Shown piece after piece: positions 32,432 through 42,746 of a stretch of DNA of 64,000 nt (position 1 is the first letter of the stretch; every line of letters starts with the position of its first letter). The notes beneath the pieces are model-generated. The model saw nothing but the letters and a program-made list of their open reading frames with translations, was not told where the DNA came from and did no database searches. The DNA lies in the NCBI GenBank assembly GCA_029844215.1, contig CM056740.1:29369873-29433872 (forward strand), given 5' to 3'. The DNA is from Przewalskia tangutica (Eukaryota > Streptophyta > Magnoliopsida > Solanales > Solanaceae). The translations under genes and the position numbers were made by a program.

Positions 32432-32916
32432 TACACATAATTATCTATTTACAGTACTTATTATTTCACATACTTGGTACATTTTCCGTACTGACCCCCT
32501 TTCTCCGGGGGACTGCGTTCATGCCACAGGTTTAGGTACGCAGTTTGGTGATCTGAAAGTGTAGGATCCTTGCTCAGAGTTTTGGGATAGCTCCATTGTT
32601 CTGGAGTTTATCATTTTGAATGACCTTTCATTACGGGTTTTTGTACATTTATGGGTACGACGGGGCCTTGTTGCGTCATAGTATAATGTCCAAACTCTTA
32701 GAGGTCTGTATTCATATGTGGGATTGGACTCGTGTACAGTGTAGTTTCATTTTGGCTTTTATATATATATAGCGGTGGCCTTGCCGGCTTTGCCTTTGCT
32801 TGTTTTAAAAAAAATGATGATGAGTATCTTTATCTTCCGCGGGTTACTTGGGATGAATGGGTAGAAGGGTGCCCAGGTAGGGCACCAGTCGCGGGCCCGG
32901 GGTATGGGTCGTGACA
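32432..32916 (+). repeat. 3' end of a B-like LTR, plus orientation
   Basis: This 485-bp fragment matches the reverse complement of the first part of the B LTRs (for example 37825-38300). It shares CTTAGAGGTCTGTATTCATA and the terminal GGGTGCCCAGGTAGGGCACC, and ends GTCGTGACA. Its orientation is opposite to the B array on its right. No primer-binding site follows. The 60-codon frame at 32732-32914 is not a gene. Confidence 0.75.
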
Positions 32917-33847
32917 GATTATGATACCTGGATGTTTATTAATGGGTCATTTGATTAGATGCTTCAGTTCTTCTATGGCTGCGTCAATGACTGGGCTACT
33001 GGTTTGGCTGCTGTAAATAATAACAATTCTGTTGATGTAATTAATTCTACTTGTGCTAATGCTATAGTTAATTCTGTTGGTAGTGTTAGTAATACAATAG
33101 TTAGTTCAAAAACTGCTAGAAATGATAAAAATGCTACATGGATGACTGCTGGTGCTATTGTATGATAAAAATGCTCCAAGAAAACCAATTTGATTAAGGA
33201 ACAACTTGAGAGTGTTAACAAGTAAGTGGGCTTTTTGGATCTAATACTCTATTCACATCTCCACAATCTTCTAGCTAACTCTTTATCTTTTGGTTATGAA
33301 CATACATTTGTATTATTTTGGTGTGATGATGAGATTGAATTGCGATAGATTTTTTATTCAAATTTATTAAAGAAATCTGTGAGCTTGAAGAGAAATTGGA
33401 AGCACTCGAGGATGGTGGGAAAATGAAAAAGAATATCAGCAACTTCGAAGGAAAATTGGAATCTTATGAGAATGTTGAGAAACAAAAGGAGAAAGAGGAA
33501 ATTGATGCAAATGAAAACTGATACTTAAAAACTCAAGGAGGTGATCGAATTTTATTTTAAGAAATTCATTTTGTTAATAGTTTTGTGTGTTTTGCAGAAC
33601 ATTAAGCCTTTAGATGAACTTTTTGTTATGACTGCTGACAACTCCACGTCTGGTGATATAGGATCTTCCATGGAAGCCAATTTGATTAAGGAACAACTTG
33701 AGAGTGTTAACAAGTAAGTAGGCTTTTTGGAGTTGATGTAGTTTTCCCCCTGTTATTGCACTGCTTTTGCAGTGTTTTTACTGTAATTTTTAATTAGTTT
33801 TTTTATGTATTACTACAATCGACCTTTGCAAATAACTGTTTTAAGCC
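32917..33847 (+). pseudogene. Gene-fragment island with a duplicated exon
   Basis: This is the only stretch not explained by an LTR element or the hAT. The start reads as an open frame D-Y-D-T-W-M-F-I-N-G-S-F-D, a TAG, then an N/S-rich frame to 33165. At 33365-33525 a lysine/glutamate-rich frame looks like a coiled coil (ELEEKLEALED, FEGKLESYENVEKQKEKEE). At 33599-33715 an exon-like piece (after TGTGTTTTGCAG, before GTAAGT) encodes MTADNSTSG and ends LIKEQLESVNK. A second copy of its last 48 bp or so, including the donor, is at 33183-33235. I do not recognise the family. A captured or decayed host gene fragment is most likely. Confidence 0.5.
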
Positions 33848-34424
33848 TGTCACGACCCGAACCCTGGGCCCGCGACTGGTGCCCTACCTGGGCACCTTCT
33901 ACCCGTACATCACATGTAACCAGCGGAAGCTAAAGAAAGCTCATCATCGTCATTTTTTTTCCTTTAAAACAAACAAAGGCAAAGCCGACAAGGCCGCCAT
34001 TATTTACCTAAAACAACCCAAAGGAACTACAACTGTACAACTTGCGCAAGTCCAGCCCACATATGAATACAGACCTATAAGAGTTTGATAACAACATGTG
34101 ACGGGACAAGGCCCCGCCGTACCCTGAATATACACAAGTCTAAAATCAAGACTGTACCAAAATGACAACTCCAGAACAATGGAGCTATCCCAAAAGTGGA
34201 GCAATGATCCTAAGCACACAGATCACCAAATTGAGTACCTACACCTGCGGGCATGAACGCAACCCCCCGAAGGGGGTCAGTACAACAATTACTAAGTATG
34301 TAACCAGGAAGTACAGTAAACAAGATCATAACTGTACAAAAGAATGACAGAGACAAGTATGAAAATCAAATACCAGATCCTACAGTGCCATATAAAATAA
34401 GAGCCAATTGTACCTTGCACCACT

Positions 34425-34530
34425 GTATCATTGTACTACTGCACCACTGTATCATTGTATTACTGTATCACTGTACTACTGTACCATTGTATCACTGTAT
34501 CACTGTACTACTGTATCGTTGTACCACTGA
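34425..34530 (-). repeat. Microsatellite-like CACTGTATCA/CTACTGTAC tract in LTR-9
   Basis: An irregular array of 8-12 bp units (CACTGTATCAC, TGTACTACTG). A shorter version lies at 38385-38490. It is degenerate in LTR-11 and LTR-12. Confidence 0.85.
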
Positions 34531-34714
34531 AGCATACTCGTGGAATACCCCATCATCGTCAGCATGTACATGATATAATGTATAACCAATATCAAAGAAG
34601 CATGCCCGTGGAATTCCAACATCACTGTTAGCATGTCCCTAGTAGAATATCAAACCAGCATCACTGGAGCATGACCGTGGAATTCCAATATCACTGTCAG
34701 CAGGTCCATGATAT

Positions 34715-35090
34715 AATATAAGGTATCACATGTCCCGGTCCATTCTGGGACTCGGTGTAAGGCCGTATAAGGTATAACATGTCCCGGCCTATTCTGGGAC
34801 TCGATGTGAAGTCATATAAGGTATAATATGTCTCGGCCCTTTCTGGGTCTCGGTGTGAGGTCGTATAAGGTATAACATGTCCCGGCCCATTCTGGGATTC
34901 GATGTGAAGTCATATAAGTCATATAACATGTCCCGGCCCATTATGGGACTCGGTGTGGTCATCTTTCTCACATATGCACCTATAACGTGTCCCGGCCCAT
35001 TAGGGGGCTCTGTGTAATCACGACTATCCATATTATCCTCATATATGTACATGCAACGTGTCCCGGCCTACCATGGGACTCGGTGTATCA
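34715..35090 (-). repeat. Minisatellite, about 45-60 bp unit, in LTR-9
   Basis: Units contain ATAACATGTCCCGGCCCATT and GGGACTCGGTGTG. Counterparts are at 38670-39060 (LTR-10), 43465-43740 (LTR-11, fewer units) and 52030-52410 (LTR-12). Confidence 0.88.
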
Positions 35091-35888
35091 ATGCAACCAT
35101 ATGACATTTTAAACCATTTTTTGACTTTCCATAAAACCGTTATAACAAACTTTTCATTTCAGAAAACTAAGACACTATTACATCCTTCCTTTTAATAAAA
35201 CCAAATCATTATCATGTCATGTAACCACTTCTAAAATCAATTTACTACACTTTTAAACTCAAGTAAGTTATGCTTTTAACACCAAGTAATTTATACCTTT
35301 CAATCAAGTAACTTCTTTTATATACTACAATGAATCCGATTTCATTTAAAACAAGTAAGTCCACCGTACACATTTTATAAGGTTCATGCACAAAGAAAGA
35401 TAGGAAGAGTTCCACATATAATAACTTTCATTTAGAAATTCCAAGGTACTATCACGTCGTGCATCAATAAGGATTAAGATCCAATAACTCAATGTACGTC
35501 CGCCGTACAATCTTTCCTTTATAAAAACTCAAGCCATTAGAACTTGTAGCATCAAGGTACTTTCACTTTTAAAAAACCAGTTACTTATTCTTTCCAAATC
35601 AAGTAACCTACACTTTTCAAATCGGATTACCTATACTCTTCAAATCAAGTAACTTATACTTTTCAAATCCATTAAAAGGAACTTCCCTTTTAGAAATCCA
35701 AAGTACTATCCATAGAGTATATCACTAAGTATTTGGTTCCAATAGAACTCTATACAGATCAAGTCAAGTATTGTTTAGGGATTTGGATCCACTCACTTTC
35801 TAAAATAAAATCAAGTATCATTAAGGATAAAAATCCACTCACTTTATGAAATCAAATCATGCCAAAGAAGAAGGGATAGTTCACATAC

Positions 35889-35982
35889 CTTATCGTTCTT
35901 CTACCAATCCGTTAAGTGGAATACGCCGCACGTAGCTTCTACCAATATGCTAAGCGGAAAACACCTCACGTAGCACTTCAAC
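35889..35982 (-). other. Exon-like segment in LTR-9
   Basis: 94 nt on the minus strand between ATTATAG and GTATGTGAAC, still present although the upstream donor region has been deleted. Confidence 0.42.
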
Positions 35983-36231
35983 CTATAATTAATGTCTATA
36001 AACTATATGCCTTTAAGTGTAGGTTATGGACTACGTAAAATTCCCATTTCTACGAACAATTGGGCAGCAGTCCCTTTGTTTTTACGTAAAATTCCCATTT
36101 CTTGCAAGCCTCTCTCTTGATATATATAAATATCTCAAGCCAAGTGGATGGACAAGTGGAGTGGGACCCACGTCCACTTGTTCCCTTTTCTCAAAATATC
36201 TAAAGTCCAAGTCAATGACACGTGGAGGGGT

Positions 36232-36241
36232 GACACGTGTC
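36232..36241 (-). promoter_or_regulatory. CACGTG palindrome and CCAAT box in LTR-9 U3
   Basis: GACACGTGTC, with a reversed CCAAT (ATTGG) 8-12 nt further upstream in the LTR sense and a second CACGTG at 36219-36224. A TATA-rich stretch (36118-36130) lies about 100 nt downstream on the minus strand. Confidence 0.6.
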
Positions 36242-36556
36242 ACCCTCCTATTGGTCCAAAACTATTTCTTCACCAATAATTTCTTTACTTGGCCAAAATA
36301 TCTCAAAATCTCGTGGGCCCCACAAAATTATAAAATTTCTCGAGGGCACCACATGACCAAATTCGAGACTTCAAAATCCAAAACTAATTTCTTAACTCCA
36401 ATTAGGGGAATTAAACTCCAAGTTAATAAATTGTCGTCGTCTCATTTTTTCGATATTTTCCTTAAGAAAATGTAAAAAAAAATTCCTTCCAAAATTCAAA
36501 TCTTGATTCCTTAATCACGTTCTCACATCATTTTCTTGGAAATACGGGGTGAAACA

Positions 36557-37824
36557 TCCTTCCCTCCTTAGAAACATTCATCCTCGATTGTTCATCTAAG
36601 GTCTCAAGCTATACAACTTTCGGCATAGTCTCCTTTAACTATACCTACACACCTATACTCGTTAGTTTCAAAGACCATGATCCCGCGTCGGCGCATGGTG
36701 CGGAATTCTGCAATTCTCACGAAGTTTCAGCACCGATCACGTCGCTTTGGCACCGCGGTGCTGTGCCTGAATTTCACAGCACATATTTTTCTCACTTAAT
36801 CACTTCTTTTTATACAAGTTCCAACAATACTCAGCAAACCCAAAGATGCCTCACATGACCACCATATAACACATAGTCTCATTCTACTTCGGATAGTCCT
36901 TAGCACATTGTACTCCCTTTGTAATCAAAGTCACATTCCTAAGGTCCTATTATAGTTCCTTAAAATCGATAATACCATTTCTAATCGGCTCAACAATTAT
37001 CCACATCAATCACAAGTGGTTCATAACAACCAAGGAATCATCAAAACTAATATAGTTCACATATACTATGTACTTTAACCATGATCATACATACAAATAT
37101 TTTACTCAAGAAGGCCTTGTATATCTAATGTCACAACGATTATCCAATACTCCAAGATCCTCAAATATTTCATGTCCCAAGCTTACATTATCTTTCCCCG
37201 TATACGGGCAAGATAACTTCTCAATATCTCAAAATCCTGTTGTCTTATTCACAACAACTCTATTTACTCCATACCAATATTATTCGTGCATCTCACTTAA
37301 GCGTACAACACTAAGTCAATTAAACATGATCCTTTATGTGTTCATCACCTTCTCAGACAACTCATCACCTCCTAATTATTCCAAATTAGCACATATATAA
37401 CCTTGATGTGGATTCATTAAACTGTTTCATACCTTCCAAGCCATTATCAAAGCTTAACCAACTCATGATAACCTACAATCACATTAGGAAACACACACAT
37501 GACCCTAATAAATATGTCCATATAGATGTATATCATTATCACACCAACTATACAACATTTTTTTCCAACCTGGATACAAAGTCTAAATATTCCTTTCCGG
37601 GCCGCAATCACTTTCTCATAGCTGCAATCACAATAATATGTTAGGGAGGGACTACCCTAACCACACAACTCTATCGCACGATCTTGGAGTAAGAAGAATA
37701 GAAACCAATCCTAAATGTACTATAGCCTCCTGTTTATGGGTGTGGTGCACAACACACCGATAACCAAGATTCAACTACACACAGTCTGTAGACATTCCGA
37801 GCACTAACTGCTCTGATACCACTC
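36557..37824 (-). other. Interior 1 of family B array
   Basis: 1268 bp between LTR-9 and LTR-10. On the minus strand it contains a primer-binding site (37810-37821, exact TGGTATCAGAGC), the leader hairpin, a mutated gag start (ATTGTGATTGCAGCTATGAG where family D has ATGTTG), then about 1 kb of untranslated sequence and a purine tract. The reading frames 37068-37400 and 37408-37644 are antisense and unsupported. No gag core, zinc knuckle or pol is present. Confidence 0.8.
37732..37765 (-). ncRNA. Leader hairpin with GTGCAC loop, B interior 1
   Basis: On the minus strand GGTTAT-C-GGTGTG, loop TTGTGCAC, CACACC-C-ATAAAC. The inner 6-bp stem and loop are perfect; the outer stem has one extra mismatch. 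Confidence 0.6.
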
Positions 37825-40800
37825 TGTCATGACCCAAACCCCAGGCCCGCGACTGCTGCCCTACCTGGGCACATTCTACCCGTACATCACATGTAACCAG
37901 CGGAAGCTAAAGAAAGCTCATCATCGTCATTTTTTTTTCTTTAAAACAAACAAAGGAAAAGCCGACAAGGCCGCCATTATATACCTAAAACAACCCAAAG
38001 GAACTACAACTTGCGCAAGTCCAGCCCACATATGAATACAGACCTCTAAGAGTTTGATAACAACATGTGACGGGACAAGGCCCCGCCATACCCTGAATAT
38101 AAAAAAGTCTAAAATCAAGACTGTACCAAAATTACAACTCCGGAACAATGGAGCTATCCCAAAAGTGGAGCAATTACCCTAAGCACGCGGATCACTAAAC
38201 TGAGTACCTACACCTGCGGGCATGAATGCAGCCCCCGAAGAGGGTCAGTACAACAAGTACTAAGTATGTAACCAGGAAGTACAGTAAACAAGATCATAAC
38301 TGTACAAAAGAATGATAGAGACAAGTATGAAAATCAAATACCAGATCCTACCATGCCATATAAAATAAGAGCCAACTGTACCTTGCCCCACTGTATCACT
38401 GTACTACTGTACCACTGTATCACTGTACTACTATACCACTGTATCACTTTATCACTGTATCTATTGTACTACTGTATCACTGTACCATTGAAGCATGCTC
38501 GTGGAATACCCCATCACCGTCATCATGTACATGGTATAATGTATAACCAATATCAAAGAAGCATGCCCGTGGAATTCCAACATAACTGTCAGCATGTCCC
38601 TAGTAGAATATCAAACCAGCATCACTAGAGCATGCCCGTGGAATTCCAACATCAATGTCAGCAGGTCCATGATATAATATAAGGTATCACATGTCCCGAC
38701 CTATTCTGGGACTCAGTGTAAGGTCGTATAAGGTATAACATGTCCCAGCCCATTCTGGGACTCGATGTGAAGTCATATAAGGTATAACAAGTCTCGGCCC
38801 TTTTTGGGTCTCGGTGTGAGGTCATATATGGTATAACATGTCCCGGCCCATTCTGGGACTCGATGTGAAGTCATATAAGTCGTATAACAAGTCCCGACCC
38901 ATTATGGGACTCGGTGTGGTCATCTTTCTCACATATGCACCAATAACGTGTCCCGACCAATTAGGGGGCTCGATGTAATCACGACTATCCATATAATCCT
39001 CATATATGTACATGCAACGTGTCCCGGCCCACCATGGGACTCGGTGTATCAATGCAACCATATGACATTTTAAACCATTTTTTGATTTTCTATAAAATCG
39101 TTATAACAAACATTTCATTTCAGAAAACTAAGGCACTATTACATCTTCTCTTTTAATAAAACCAAGGCATTATCATGTCATGTAACATTAGGGAAATGAA
39201 CCCAAAGTACTATGTACGTCCGTCGTACATCCTCTAATTTATAAACCTAAAGACACTAACACTCGTAGTATCAAGGCACTTCCACTTCTAAAATCAATTT
39301 ACTACATTTTTAAACTCAAGTAAGTTATGCTTTTAACACCAAGTAATTTATACCTTTCAATCAAGTAACTTATTTTATATACTACAATGAATCTGATTTC
39401 ATTTAAAACAAGTACGTCCACCGTACACACATTTTATAAGGTTCATGCTAAAAGAAAGATAGGAAGAGTTCCACATACAATAACTTTCATTTAGAAATCC
39501 CAAGGTACTATCACGTCGTGCATCAATAAGGATTAAGATCCAATAATTCAATGTACATCCGCCGTACAATCTTTCCTTTATAAAAACTCAAGACATTAGA
39601 ACTTGTAGCATCAAGGTACTTTTACTTTTAAAAACCAGTTAGTTATTTTTTCCAAATCAAGTAACCTACACTTTTCAAATCGGATTACCTATACTCTTCA
39701 AATCAAGTAACCTATACTTTTCAAATCCATTAAAAGGAACTTCCCTATTAGAAATCCAAAGTACTATCCATAGGGTATATCACTAAGTATTTGGTTCCAA
39801 TAGAACTCTATAGAGATCAAGTAAAATATCGTTTAAGGATTTGGATCCACTCACTTTCTAAAATCAAATCAAGTATCAATAAAGACAATAATCCACTCAC
39901 TTTATGAAATCAAATCATGCCAAAGAAGAAGGTATAGTTCACATACCTTATCGTTCTTCTACCAATCCGTTAAGTGGAATACGCCGCACATAACATCTAC
40001 CAATATGCTAAGCGGAATACACCTCACGTAGCACTTCAACCTATAATTATAATAGCATATCTATCAACTATATGCCTTTAAGGGTAGGTTATGGACTATA
40101 TTACTTTGTTTCTACGTACTTTTCCACCTTTTCCAAGGCCCAATTTCAACAATAACGAAGCCCCGACTAAGGGCACAATCAATACAACAACCAAAGGGGA
40201 TTACATGCCTACCAGACGTGTAAAATTCCGCCCCACAATCATATAAAAATAGTCCATAAAACAGTCCACAATTAATCAACATTAAGGGTACAATGTGAAG
40301 CCTTTAACGCTCTTATTCCTTAGGACATTCATTAGCAATTTACTACATTAAACATGCAATAAAGCTTCTAAATTTCCAGAATATAACCACGTCCAAAACA
40401 GTTCCAAAACTGCCCACAATATCCAACAATTTCTAGCCCATTCTCGGCCAACAACAACTACATATCCAAAGCCCTTTTCCACAATTCCTTATAATCCAAT
40501 TCACATTTCAACATGTTATATAAATCGTATTAACTATCAACAATAATATTTCCTTCATTATATAACACATGCAACAAGTGTAAATAACAACAACTATAAC
40601 CAACGAATCCAATGTCGCACCAAATGCCACTCTTGGCCAAGACACCCTAAAATGGTCCAAACACTTTTTAATCTTCGTTCTTTTTAGTACAAGCGCATCT
40701 ATACATATCAAAAATAAGTAATATCCAATTACTTTAAAAGAAGAAGAACCATTACCTTATTTTTAGCCCAAAAACCGGTAAAACAGTCCGTAGGTATTTT

Positions 40801-41581
40801 GCCCGCAGTTTTCTTTTCGATCCACTTCTTCAAGTTTAAATCACATATATGCAACCCCTATAAGCTTATAACCAACTTCACTTCATGTTTCAACACCAAA
40901 AAGTTGAAGACAACCCTAGGGTTTCAAACCCTCATTCTCGGCCAAAAGGGATTAAAAGGTTAAAAAGGAGTGTTATCTTGGCTTAATACTTTGTTAGGGA
41001 CCTTAATATTGTATTAAGGAACTAAACTTGGAAGATTAAGAATTTTTACTCTTCAAAATGCTCCATGGCCGAGAGTTCAAAGGAGAAGAGAGGGAGATAG
41101 AAATTTTTCTAAGTGTTGTAATGTCTTGCAAGCCTCTATCTTGATATATATAAATATCTTAAGCCAAGTGGATGGACAAGTGGAGTGGGACCCACGTCCA
41201 CTTGTCCCCTTTTCTCAAAATATCTAAAGTCCAAGTCAATGACAAGTGGAGGGGTGACACGTGTCACCCTCCTATTGGTCCAAAATTATTGCTTCACCAA
41301 TAATTTCTATACTTGGCCAAAATATCTCAAAATCTTATGGGCCCCACAAAATTGTAAAATTTCCCGTGGGCCCCACATGACCATATCCGAGACTTCAAAA
41401 TCCAAAACTAATTCCTTAACTCCAATTGGGGGAATTATACTCCAAGTTAATAAATTGTCGTCTTCTCATTTTTCCGATATTTTCCTTAAGAAAATGTAAA
41501 AATTTCTTTCCTTCCAAAATTCAAATCTTGATTCCTTAATCACGTCCTCACATCATTTCCTTGGAAATACGGGGTGTAACA
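37825..41581 (-). repeat. LTR-10, family B (complete)
   Basis: This 3757-bp LTR is the reference B copy. It carries the minisatellites at 38385-38490 and 38670-39060, the exon-like segment 39947-40040, a donor-like AAG|GTAATG at 40755/40756, a TATA-rich stretch near 41145-41155 and the palindrome at 41256-41265. It is the 5' LTR of interior 1 and the 3' LTR of interior 2. Confidence 0.9.
39947..40040 (-). other. Exon-like segment in LTR-10
   Basis: 94 nt on the minus strand between ATAATTATAG and GTATGTGAAC. The same length occurs in all four B LTRs. Confidence 0.45.
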
Positions 41582-42746
41582 TTCTTCCCCACTTAGAAAC
41601 ATTCGTCCTCGATTGTTCATCTAAGGTCTCAAGCTATACAAATTTTGGTATAGTCTCCTTTAACTATACCTACACGCCTATACTCGTTAGTGTCAGCACC
41701 ACGATCCTGCATGTCGGCACTGCGGTTCCGGAATTCCTGCAACTCTCTGAATTTTCAGTATCGCGGTCCCGTCCTTTGGCACCGCAGTGCTGTGCCTGAA
41801 TTTCACAACACCCAATTTTCTCACTTAATCTCTTCTTTTTATATAAGTTCCAACAATACTCAGCAAACCCAAAGATGCCTCACATGGCCACCATATAACA
41901 CATAGTCTCATTCTACTTCGGATAGTCCTTAGCACTTTGTACTCCCTTTGTAATCAAAGTCACATTCCTAAGATCCTATTATAGTTCCTTAAAATCGATA
42001 ATACCATTTCTAATCGGCTCAACAATCATCAACATCAATCACAAGTGGTTCATACTCAAACCAAGGAATCATCAGAACTAATATACTTCACATATACTAT
42101 GTACTTTAACCATGATCATACATAAAAATATTTTACTCAAGAAGGCCTTGTCTATCTAAGGTCTCAACGATTATCCAATACTCCAAGATCCTCAAATATT
42201 TCATGTCCCAAGCTTACATTATCTCTCCCCGTATACTGGCAAGATAGCTTCTTAATATCTCAAAATCATGTTGTCTTATTCACAACAACTCTATTTACTC
42301 CATACCAATATTATTCGTGCATCTCACTTAGAGGTACAACACAGCTTAATCTAACCACATGGTATGTCACTAAGTCAATTAAACATAATCCTTTAAGTGT
42401 TCGTCACCCTCTCAGGCAGCTCATCACCTCCTAATTATTCCAAATTAGCACATATATAACCTTGATGTGGATTCATTAAATTGTTTCATACCTTCCAAGC
42501 CATTATCAAAGCTTAACCAACTCATGATAACCTACAATCACATTAGGCGACACACGCATGACCCTAATAAATATGTCTGTATAGATGTACATCATTATCA
42601 CACCAACTAAAGAAGAATAATAAAAACCAATTCTAAATGTACTAAAGCCTCCTGTTTATGGGTGTGGTGCACAACACACCGATAACCAAGACTCAACTGC
42701 ACACGTTCTGTAGACATTCTGAGCACTAACTACTCTGATACCACTC
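41582..42746 (-). other. Interior 2 of family B array
   Basis: 1165 bp, with a primer-binding site at 42732-42743 (TGGTATCAGAGT on the minus strand) and the leader hairpin at 42654-42687. The gag-start segment found in the other two B interiors is deleted. A G+C-rich run of CACCGCGGT-like motifs lies at 41690-41800. No protein-coding potential is visible. Confidence 0.8.
42654..42687 (-). ncRNA. Leader hairpin with GTGCAC loop, B interior 2
   Basis: Identical to the hairpin at 37732-37765. It survives although the adjacent gag start has been deleted. Confidence 0.6.

Larger units (their letters stand above)
33848..36556 (-). repeat. LTR-9, family B (internally deleted)
   Basis: A 2709-bp LTR. 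Comparison with LTR-10 shows about 1.07 kb missing around 36084-36102, which removes the donor-like site and first-exon region while keeping the TATA stretch and U3. The right edge repeats a 19-bp sequence also at 36033-36051. It carries the repeats at 34425-34530 and 34715-35090, the exon-like segment at 35889-35982 and two CACGTG cores (36219-36224 and within 36232-36241). The 149-aa plus frame at 36026-36475 spans the deletion scar and U3 and is not a gene. Confidence 0.88.

Noticed and set aside
32732..32914. A 60-codon frame with a hydrophobic start, possibly a membrane peptide
   Set aside because: It lies wholly in the 3' end of a B-like LTR fragment and is not kept in the full B LTRs.
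34425..34530. Telomere-like or centromeric satellite repeat
   Set aside because: The units (CACTGTATCA and CTACTGTAC types) do not match the plant telomere repeat, the tract is only about 100 bp, and it sits inside an LTR.
36026..36475. A 149-codon frame in LTR-9
   Set aside because: It crosses a deletion scar and U3 sequence. Related frames in LTR-10 and LTR-11 are shorter and start elsewhere, and the composition is that of the non-coding LTR.
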